NCBI GenBank assembly: GCA_036387415.1
Contig: DASVTU010000010.1
Span: 1-31,705 of the forward strand
Origin: DASVTU01 sp036387415
GTDB lineage: Bacteria > Acidobacteriota > Blastocatellia > Pyrinomonadales > Pyrinomonadaceae
DNA length: 31,705 nt
Direction: 5' to 3'
Position numbers and translations under genes: made by a program. Shown here one piece after another: positions 1 to 7,200 of the stretch; the first letter of the stretch is position 1, and the number at the start of each line of letters is the position of its first letter. The notes under the pieces are model-generated. The model saw nothing but the letters and a program-made list of their open reading frames with translations, was not told the DNA's origin and searched no databases.

Positions 1-66
1 ATCATCAATTTTTTTATACGTCTTAAAAGAAGTATTAGGGTTCCCGTAAATTGTTGGGTCTATTGG
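1..66. other. AT-rich stretch next to palindromes (candidate unwinding element)
   Basis: About two thirds of the first 60 bases are A/T in an otherwise GC-rich element, including a TTTTTTTATA run. The stretch lies directly beside the 74-171 palindromic cluster, the arrangement expected of a duplex-unwinding element beside initiator sites. I found no convincing DnaA box here. Function is inferred from position only. Confidence 0.35.
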
Positions 67-858
67 AGATGACCCCTGGGCACCCAGGGCAGAAACTGCC
101 CTGGGTGGTCTGGGCAGTTTCTGCCCTGGGTGGTCTGGGTGCTCAGGGCAGTCGAACTGCCCTGGGTCAACCTCGAAATTTCGTTCCGTTTTGTCTCCAC
201 TAGGAGTCGAATTTTGGGTGTTTAGGTGTACTGGATTGCCGTCGAAATCGAAGGGGAGATGTGCCTCTTCGGGTAGGTAGACGAAGTATTCGTTGCCGTC
301 CTGCTCGCCCGCCTTCTCTTCCCAATTGACGAGGCCGACGGACTTGAGGTGGCGCAGATTATCCCTCAAAGTGTGCGTCGAACCGACGTGCGAACCATTC
401 ATGATTTCGGAGCGACGGAGCTGCGCCGACATACGCGGGACGACCGCGCCTCTCGTCTTGGAGTAGAGATAATCATAAATCTGTTTCGACTTGCCACGAA
501 AGAGACCGTTACGAAGCGCATCTCTGACGACCGAGTTGGCCGATTTCATGAAATCTCGTTGCGGCGAGATTTCACCCTGGGCAGTTCTGGTGCTATGGGC
601 AGGTCGCTTGCCCTGGGCAATTTTCCTGCGTTGTGTACCTGATGCAGGGAATATGCCCTGGGCAGGCAAAGTGCTGCGGGTAGATAGGTTGCCCTGTGCA
701 GATAAACTGCCCTGGGCAGTTAAGCTGCTTGGAGTAGACGTAACGTCAAGCAAAGATTGAGTTTCCGCCGCTTGTTCCTGCTCGATTTTCTTTTGCTTCG
801 CCGTTTGCAGGAGGGAGGCCAGGCCACCGATTTGTGGTTTTGTTCGTTCGTTGCTCAT
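1..858 (-). CDS. Putative replication initiator, winged-helix (N-terminal part)
   Basis: This is the first 286 codons of a 410-codon gene that runs off base 1 and continues, in frame, at 31705 down to the TAA at 31190-31192 when the 141-base terminal overlap is collapsed. I see no stop codon in this frame from 858 to 1. ATG at 856-858 overlaps the stop of the upstream ATPase (ATGA), suggesting translational coupling. Residues about 47-97 are a low-complexity segment with a six-residue period (A-Q-G core). Residues about 104-198 look like a winged helix, with a recognition-helix-like stretch (HTLRDNLRHLKSVGLVNWEE) followed by a wing. Residues about 230-264 are a Pro/Gln-rich linker. The two low-complexity segments are the translated products of DNA repeat arrays. 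I do not recognise a named family. A Rep role is inferred from winged-helix content, internal iteron-like repeats and circularity; a transcription regulator or transposition accessory protein is the alternative. Confidence 0.7.
   Translation of the reverse strand, partial: MSNERTKPQIGGLASLLQTAKQKKIEQEQAAETQSLLDVTSTPSSLTAQGSLSAQGNLSTRSTLPAQGIFPASGTQRRKIAQGKRPAHSTRTAQGEISPQRDFMKSANSVVRDALRNGLFRGKSKQIYDYLYSKTRGAVVPRMSAQLRRSEIMNGSHVGSTHTLRDNLRHLKSVGLVNWEEKAGEQDGNEYFVYLPEEAHLPFDFDGNPVHLNTQNSTPSGDKTERNFEVDPGQFDCPEHPDHPGQKLPRPPRAVSALGAQGSSPIDPTIYGNPNTSFKTYKKIDD
74..171. repeat. Palindromic repeat cluster, candidate origin element
   Basis: This cluster is built from the same CTGCCCTGGG word as the 568-720 array. 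It contains an inverted repeat CACCCAGGGCAG (81-92) / CTGCCCTGGGTG (96-107); a 25-bp tandem direct repeat whose shared 19-bp core CTGCCCTGGGTGGTCTGGG occurs at 96-114 and 121-139; and a third inverted repeat CAGGGCAGT (144-152) / ACTGCCCTG (156-164). Another short palindrome, CCCTGGG/CCCAGGG, lies at 74-89. It lies within the winged-helix gene, encoding its Pro/Gln-rich linker. Bases 1-141 recur at 31565-31705. Confidence 0.75.
568..720 (-). repeat. Eight degenerate 18-bp iteron-like units inside the initiator gene
   Basis: Read on the minus strand there are five tandem 18-bp units (703-720, 685-702, 667-684, 649-666, 631-648), a 9-bp break (622-630), then three more (604-621, 586-603, 568-585). 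The approximate consensus is YCTGCCCAGGGCANNNTR, centred on a palindromic TGCCC-W-GGGCA. The best copy, AACTGCCCTGGGCAGTT at 705-721, is a perfect palindrome around one base. The array encodes the six-residue A-Q-G repeats of the winged-helix protein. Tandem, directly oriented units about two helical turns long are the usual form of iterons in plasmid origins. Confidence 0.75.
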
Positions 859-1724
859 GCCTCGGCCTCTGCGTCGTCGGCACGCAATTGCATCTCTTGA
901 TAGGCCATTTCGAGGAGTTCGACAGGCACTTCTTCGAGATTGGCGAGTTTTGACATCTCGTAGGCCATTGAGCAGACGCGGAGCGTTTCGCGCGGAATGC
1001 CTCCCGTGAGCATCCAGAGTCGCTCGACCGTCTCGGCGGGGAAGGGGTTCGACAATTTATGAAGCTTGCACCTGTGTGCAATCATTCCAGAAACCTCTTC
1101 GACGGTCAGCGTGCTCATCACGGTCGGGGCAATCATACGGCTGTAGAGCGGCTTGTGCTGCTGCGAGCGTAGACGGTTGGAGAGTTCCATCTGGCCTGCG
1201 AGCACAATCTGGACGAGCTTTTCCTCGTTGGTCTCGAAGTTGAGGAACGCCCTCACCATTTCCAGCATTGAATCGGTGAGCTTCTGCGCCTCGTCGATGA
1301 AAAGTACGACGTTAAAGTCTTGACTGTATTGCTCTTGCAGCCATCCTTCGAGGTCGCTTTGATATTTCTGCGCCGAGCGTCGCGGCGGCAACCCGACGAG
1401 TTGGCAAATGTTGGCAATCATGGCGAATTCGGTCTTGAAGGTCGGTGTCGGGATGAGCACTGAGACGGTATCCTCGCTCGAATCGAAATCGGTGTGTAAA
1501 TACCTGACCAGACTCGTCTTACCGAGGCCGACGGCGCCAATAATCACCGCTAATCCCTGCCGTTGCTCGACGCAGAAACGCGTTCTAAAGACAGCGGCTT
1601 CCAGAGACGGCGTAAAGTAGAGATTGTTCGGGTTCGGTGAGATGGAGAAGGGAGTTTTTGGTTTCGACTTGCGGCGACCGTTGGTTGCTGAACCGGGAGG
1701 GTTTGTTTCGATTTGTGTTGCCAT
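855..1724 (-). CDS. ExeA/TniB-like AAA+ ATPase
   Basis: A 289-residue AAA+ ATPase of the ExeA/GspA-TniB-like type. Walker A is GAVGLGKT at residues 63-70 and Walker B is LFIDEA at 141-146 with D144/E145. An LVQIVLAGQMEL sensor-1 strand follows, then a C-terminal helical lid with TGGIPRETLR. The N-terminal PFSISPNPNNLYFTPSLEAA segment is typical of this family. Length is normal. I chose ATG 1724 over the upstream GTG 1763 and ATG 1757 because a promoter-like pair overlaps those codons and places transcription initiation at or next to ATG 1724, which would make the mRNA leaderless. The stop overlaps the start of the winged-helix gene. Relatives load or regulate DNA machinery in transposition (TniB, IstB-like) or act in secretion. 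In this context, helicase loading or origin remodelling on the element is my inference. Confidence 0.9.
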   Translation of the reverse strand: MATQIETNPPGSATNGRRKSKPKTPFSISPNPNNLYFTPSLEAAVFRTRFCVEQRQGLAVIIGAVGLGKTSLVRYLHTDFDSSEDTVSVLIPTPTFKTEFAMIANICQLVGLPPRRSAQKYQSDLEGWLQEQYSQDFNVVLFIDEAQKLTDSMLEMVRAFLNFETNEEKLVQIVLAGQMELSNRLRSQQHKPLYSRMIAPTVMSTLTVEEVSGMIAHRCKLHKLSNPFPAETVERLWMLTGGIPRETLRVCSMAYEMSKLANLEEVPVELLEMAYQEMQLRADDAEAEA

Positions 1725-1731
1725 AATGCGG

Positions 1732-1760
1732 CTTATAACATGAGGTGCGTTGTGCATCAA
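1732..1760 (-). promoter_or_regulatory. Sigma70-like promoter for the ATPase/initiator pair
   Basis: On the minus strand, TTGATG (plus 1755-1760) is followed by a 17-bp spacer and TATAAG (plus 1732-1737). The predicted start lies 6-7 nt further on, at the ATG at 1722-1724, so the transcript may be leaderless. No Shine-Dalgarno sequence precedes any of the candidate starts. Match is by eye. Confidence 0.5.
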
Positions 1761-1945
1761 CACTTATTTTTCAGTTTCTGGAAAAATTAAGCCTAACTTT
1801 TCGGAAAGCGGGGAAGTAAACGCCTGTCTTTGTCCGCATGAGGGTTTAAGAGGCTCGTCTTGTTGAAGGTGATGAAAACAGGCCTCTAGTAGTGGTTGGT
1901 TTTCCATTCCGGTGCAAGGAAGTGCGGAGAACAAAGGGTAATTTC

Positions 1946-3583
1946 TCAGGTAATAACGGTGGGCACGTCGCTGCCGCACCTCGCGCGAAGTTCTAGCAAC
2001 TCCCTCGCGGCTTGCGTGAGAGGCGCAAGAATCTCCGCGACATCTCCGTCGCCGTCATCTCTAAGGAAACGTTCCAGATAGAGGCGAAGCGTCGCGCCTT
2101 CGGTGCCTGTGCCGGAGAGTCGACAGACGATGCGCGAGCCATCTTCGAGCAGAAGACGGATGCCCTGATGCGCGCTTTCGCTACCGTCTACGGGGTCTGT
2201 GTAACTGAAATCGTCGGCCTGCTCGATGCGACTCCCGCCCAGTGTGAATCCTTTGAGCGTCGGGAGTTTATCGCGTAGCGCCTCAATCATCGGAGTCGCC
2301 GCCGCCACCTGCAAGCCTTCGTAATCATGGCGTTGGTAGTAGCTGCGACCGAAGCGATGCCAGTGTTGGAGTACGACTTCGACGACGGATTTGCGCGTCG
2401 CGGCGAGAATCGACAGCCAGCAGAGCACAGCCCACAGTCCGTCCTTCTCGCGAACATGGTTCGAGCCGGTGCCGAAACTCTCCTCGCCGCAGATGGTACA
2501 CAATCCGGCGTCCATCAGATTGCCGAAGAATTTCCAGCCCGTCGGAGTCTCATAGCAGGGAATATTGAGGGATGCGGCCACGCGGTCGGCGGCGGTGCTC
2601 GTCGGCATCGAACGTGCGATGCCAGCCAAGCCTGTACGGTAGCCGGGTATGCATTCGCGCGCGTACTCCGCGATGACGGCCAGCGAATCGCCCGGCGTGA
2701 CGAAGATGTTGCGTCCGAGTATGAGGTTGCGGTCGCCATCGCCGTCACATGCCGCGCCGAGGTCGGGCGCGTCCGTCGCGTGCATGTGCGCGACCAACTC
2801 CGCCGCATGTACCAGATTAGGATCGGGATGATGGCCGCCGAAGTCTTCGAGCGGCGTGGCGTTGATGACGGTGCCTGCGCTCGCGCCGAGACGTTCTTCG
2901 AGGATGTAGCGGGCGTAGGGGCCTGTCACGGCGTTCATCGCATCGAACTGCATCCTGAAGCCGCTCTGGAAGAGTGCGCGTAGAGCCTCGAAGTCGAATA
3001 ACTCCTCCATCACAGCCGTGTAGTCGGCGAGCGGATTGATGACGACGATTTCGGTGTCGCCGAGACGCATGCGGCCTTCGTGTTCGAGGTCTATGTCGGG
3101 ATGTTCGAGCGTGAGATAGCGCGTGATTTTGAGCGTGTGCTCGTAGATGCGTCCGGTGAGATTTTCGGGCGCGGGGCCGCCGTTGCGTATGTTGTACTTG
3201 ATGCCGAAATCTGCGTCCACGCCGCCGGGGTTGTGGCTGGCGGAGAGGACGAGGCCGCCGAGCGCGTCGCGGCGTCGGATGACCGCAGAGACGGCTGGTG
3301 TCGAGAGGATGCCGCCACGCCCGACCAGCACGCGCCCGAACCCGTTAGCGGCGGCCATGCGGAGAATCGTCTGGATGGCGGGGCGATTGTAGAAACGTCC
3401 ATCGCCGCCGACGACCAGCGTCTCTGCGCCGAAGCCGTCGGGCGCGTCTTCGCGCAAGGTATCGAAGACCGCCTGCACGAAGTTCTCTAAATAGTTCAGC
3501 TGCATAAAGATGCGTGTTTTTTTTCGCAGACCGGAAGTGCCGGGTTGCTGGTCTGTGAAGGGTGCGGTGTGAATGGTTCTCAT
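1946..3583 (-). CDS. pgm: Alpha-phosphoglucomutase
   Basis: A 545-residue phosphoglucomutase of the long (PGM1-like) type that interconverts glucose-1-phosphate and glucose-6-phosphate in the cytoplasm. Visible family marks are the N-terminal PGTSGLRKKT, the GGDGRFYN motif, the phosphoserine loop SASHNPGG with S116, the metal-binding DGDGDRN at residues 280-286, the substrate loop CGEESFGTGS, and the C-terminal phosphate-binding RLSGTGTEGATLRLY. All four domains appear intact and the length is normal, so it should be active. ATG at 3581-3583 has only a weak upstream GAG as ribosome site. The gene stands alone on its strand, about 220 bp upstream of the maintenance pair. It may supply glucose-1-phosphate for polysaccharide or nucleotide-sugar synthesis, fitting the GT genes elsewhere on the element. 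Confidence 0.95.
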   Translation of the reverse strand: MRTIHTAPFTDQQPGTSGLRKKTRIFMQLNYLENFVQAVFDTLREDAPDGFGAETLVVGGDGRFYNRPAIQTILRMAAANGFGRVLVGRGGILSTPAVSAVIRRRDALGGLVLSASHNPGGVDADFGIKYNIRNGGPAPENLTGRIYEHTLKITRYLTLEHPDIDLEHEGRMRLGDTEIVVINPLADYTAVMEELFDFEALRALFQSGFRMQFDAMNAVTGPYARYILEERLGASAGTVINATPLEDFGGHHPDPNLVHAAELVAHMHATDAPDLGAACDGDGDRNLILGRNIFVTPGDSLAVIAEYARECIPGYRTGLAGIARSMPTSTAADRVAASLNIPCYETPTGWKFFGNLMDAGLCTICGEESFGTGSNHVREKDGLWAVLCWLSILAATRKSVVEVVLQHWHRFGRSYYQRHDYEGLQVAAATPMIEALRDKLPTLKGFTLGGSRIEQADDFSYTDPVDGSESAHQGIRLLLEDGSRIVCRLSGTGTEGATLRLYLERFLRDDGDGDVAEILAPLTQAARELLELRARCGSDVPTVIT

Positions 3584-3596
3584 GTTTGCTCTCGGC

Positions 3597-3626
3597 TATT
3601 AACGATTCTTTGCGCGGCCTTGACAA
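3597..3626 (-). promoter_or_regulatory. Possible promoter of pgm
   Basis: On the minus strand TTGTCA (plus 3621-3626), an 18-bp spacer and TTAATA (plus 3597-3602) lie 14 bp upstream of the pgm ATG. The -10 match is weak and the leader would be very short. Confidence 0.35.
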
Positions 3627-3768
3627 CGAATTGGGTGTGCTTCCGCGTCGAGAATTGGCGAAACACGGCGGCGACGATTCAAGAAACGTTGAGGCATTCG
3701 GCGTCTAAATAGGAGCGACCGACAGCGTTCACATCAGGGATTCGGGCGGGCGAAATCCAAAAATTCTA

Positions 3769-3795
3769 TTGACACGTTGGCCTTGAGGGTATAGT
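3769..3795 (+). promoter_or_regulatory. Promoter candidate for the large M36 peptidase
   Basis: A perfect TTGACA (3769-3774) is followed by TATAGT (3790-3795) on the plus strand. The 15-bp spacer is shorter than the usual 17. If used, the mRNA carries an untranslated leader of roughly 420 nt. Confidence 0.45.
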
Positions 3796-4221
3796 GTCCC
3801 TGCCCATGCGAACGTAGGTCGATTGATTTGCTCTCGTTTAGATAGCGGTCACGCCTCTCTTAGTCCCAAAACATTAAATTCGTATTCTCCCTCTCTCAGG
3901 TGAATTCGACTGCGCGAACTGAACTTTATCAGTTCGTCCTCAATTGGAGAAGAGAAGTCTCTACACGGTTACGCGGCGTTGTTCGTGCTCTACGGCGATG
4001 ACGAACGTACCGAAACTGATACGGAGCACCGTTAGCACTTCATCCAACACAATTCACAAGCCGTTTGGACAGCACCCTGCGATGATGTTCGGGTTCGACC
4101 GAGACATCTGCAAGTGTGCGAACCGTTGACCTAGAACCCATCCCGAAACCTCACACGCGACATACATGGTCGAGAAGCGATGTTTCGGAAATGATTTCAA
4201 ACACCCCAGGAGAGCCTACCG
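3796..4221 (+). other. Long untranslated leader of the M36 peptidase gene
   Basis: The pgm to M36 gap (3584-4221) has no credible gene. Between the putative promoter and the ATG at 4222 it contains a small stem-loop, GAACTGA (3916-3922) / TCAGTTC (3929-3935), and a good Shine-Dalgarno AGGAGAG at 4208-4214. I do not recognise a known riboswitch or leader peptide. Confidence 0.35.
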
Positions 4222-7200
4222 ATGAAACAAAGACCCCCGATTTCCCCCGTCCCTCGTCGTCCCGTTTACAAAAATCTTATGCTCGCGTTGGCGATGCCGC
4301 TGATTATCTTTTCCCTCGTCTGGAATTTCTCGCCGTTGGTGGCGAGCCAGAGCCAGAGTTCTCGTCGGCAGGAGAGTCCGCAAGACCAACCTTCCGGCAC
4401 AGAAAATTACGACATCCGTGGCAGTCTCTCGAAGGCCGCACAAATCAAAAAGGAACGCCATCAGGAGCGTTCGAGTCACGAACGTAAACAGAAGAAGGCT
4501 AATCGCGGCCAGCGCATGAAGGCCGCCCGCGCGCGTCTCGCCGAGGATGTTCCGGGTCTGCGCGTCCGAGAGAATGATTTCGTGGAAGCGCCCGAAGTGG
4601 TCAGCGCGTCGGAGGCGAGCAATCGGCTGACGGCGTCCTCCGCCGAAGCGCATGAACGCGTCGTGCGTCGCTTCCTGTCCTCGAACGAAGGTCTCTACGG
4701 TCTGTCGGCCAAACAGGTCGCACGACTCAAGAAGACCGCGGAATACACCAACCCTTCGGGCAATCTCTCTTGGGTTTCGCTCGAACAGACCTTCAACGAC
4801 ATTCCGGTCTTTCAGGGCGAACTGCGCGCTGCGCTGACGCCCGAAGGCGAACTGGTGCAGACGACAGGCACGCTTGCGCCCGACGTTGACGAGAAAGAGT
4901 TGAATGCGAGGCCGGGTATTTCGGCAGCCGAGGCGGTTGCCAAAGCCGCCGCAACGATTGGCGTCGCCGTCAACCCAGACGATTTAGTCATCAAAGAATC
5001 CTCGCCTGACGGCAAGGGATTCGTGTTCGCGGGCGGCCCCTTCGCCGACGATACCAAAGTCGATTTAGTTTATTTCACGCTCGACTCCGGCCTCGTCGTG
5101 CTCGGTTGGTCGATGACACTGTGGCAAGACCCCCAGGCCTTCTACACCGTCGTTGACGCCGAAGACGGCCAGTTGTTCTTCCGCAAGAACATCACCGAAG
5201 ACCAGACGCAGCCCGCCACCTACGTCGTCTACAACAGCGACAGCCCCGCGCCGCTTTCGCCCTCCAACGCCTTGCCCGGCTCAGGCATTCAGGGCGCAGC
5301 CGTCCCGCGCACAAGCTTCACGCTCATCACCGAACATCCTCTGAACGACCCCTGGCTCAACGACGGCGCGACCACCACGACGGGCAACAACGTCGATGCG
5401 GGTATGGACGTGCTCTCGCCCAACGGCATCGACGCCGGAAGCCGTGCCGTCTCGGCCTCGCGCAATTTCAACTTCGCCTACAATCCCGCGCCCGGCATCC
5501 CCGCGCCCGGTGATTCGCCGACGCTCGCCAGCTATCGTTTCGGCGAAGTCGTCAACATGTTCTTCTGGACGAATCGTTACCACGACCGCCTCTACCAACT
5601 CGGCTTCACCGAAGCGGCGCGAAACTTCCAGACCAACAACTTCGGTCGCGGCGGCGTCGGCAACGATGCCATCCTCGCCGAAGGGCAGGACTTTTCGGGG
5701 ACGAGCAACGCCAACTTCTCCACCTCGCCCGACGGCACACCGGGACGTATGCAGATGTACATCTTCGACGGTCCGACGCCCGACCGCACTTCGGGTATCG
5801 ACCAGGAGATTCTCATCCATGAGTTGACGCACGGCACGTCGAACCGTCTTCACTCGAACGCCTCCGGCCTGTCGGCCAACATGAGTCGCGGCATGGGCGA
5901 AGGCTGGTCTGACTTCTACGCGCGCTCGCTGCTCGCGTCAGCCGACGAGGACGTGAACGGCATCTACTCGACGGGCGGCTACTCGACGCTGACCATCACC
6001 GCGCCGACCGCCTTCAACGACAACTACTACTACGGCATCCGACGCTTCCCCTACGCCGTCAAAACCAATCTCGGCGCCAACGGCAAGCCGCACAACCCGC
6101 TCACCTTCGCAGACATCGACGCGGGTAAAATCAATCTTACCGACGGCGCTTTCCCGCGCGGCCCCATCGGTTCGAGTTCGGCACACGCCGTCCACAACAT
6201 CGGCGAAGTCTGGTGCATGGCGCTCCTTGAAGTGCGTGCGCGTCTGATTAACCGTCTCGGTTTCGCCACCGGCAACCAGCGCATGCTGCAACTCGTCACC
6301 GACGCCATGAAACTCGACCCCGCTAACCCGACACTGCTCGACGGGCGCAACTCGCTGCTCGCCGCCAGCGCCGCGACGGGCGGCGGTGCCATCGAAGAGG
6401 CGGACATCTGGGCTGGCTTCGCGACGCGCGGCATGGGCTACGGCGCATCCGTGACGCCTGCGGCCACCACGCCCATCACCGTCACAGAATCCTTCGATGT
6501 GCCCAACCTTCTTCTCGGAACCGTCGATGTCGTCAACGACGCGTGCGACCTCAGCGGCTACGCAGACCCCGGCGAAGCCATCGAGTTAGCCGTCCAACTC
6601 ACCAACCCGCTCTCCGGTACCGACGCGCTTGGCACGACGGCTTCCATCGTCGGCGGCGGCTCGGCCAGCTACGGCGACATCTCCGGCGGAACGAGCGCGA
6701 CGCGTAATATCAGTTACACCGTTCCCGCAACCGCCGACTGCGGCGACAAAATCACGCTCACCATCGAAATCAACAGCAGCATCGGCCCCGTCACCAAGAC
6801 CTACGTCTTGGAGGTCGGCGCACCGACCAGCGTCGGCGCGCCCCTCAGTGTCGGCACGGGCAACGTCGCCATCGCGCTTCCAGATGTCAGCACGGTCGAT
6901 ATTCCAATCGTCGTCACAGACTCCGGCATGATTGGCGACGTGAACGTCCGCGTCCGCCTCAACCATACCTTCGACGGCGACCTCATTATGAGCCTCATCG
7001 CTCCTGATGGAACCTCCGTCGCGCTCTCGAACAATCGCGGCAGCAGCGGCGACAATTTCGGCTCCGGCGCCAACGATTGCTCCGGCGTATCTACCATCTT
7101 CGACGACGCGGCGGCCACCGCCATCAGCGCAGGCGTCGCTCCCTTCGCGGGCGCGTTCAAGCCCGACGCTCCGCTCTCCGCGCTCAACGGCAAGGAGATA

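Noticed and set aside
1..141. Genuine terminal direct repeat of a linear phage or transposon
   Set aside because: No phage or transposase genes are present, and the reading frame through the joint fits circular closure better.
74..171. CRISPR-like array
   Set aside because: The repeats overlap or are immediately adjacent, are palindromic and lie inside a reading frame; there are no spacers and no cas genes.
1764..1979. 71-codon minus-strand frame between pgm and the ATPase
   Set aside because: It overlaps the end of pgm, has no ribosome site and no family resemblance.
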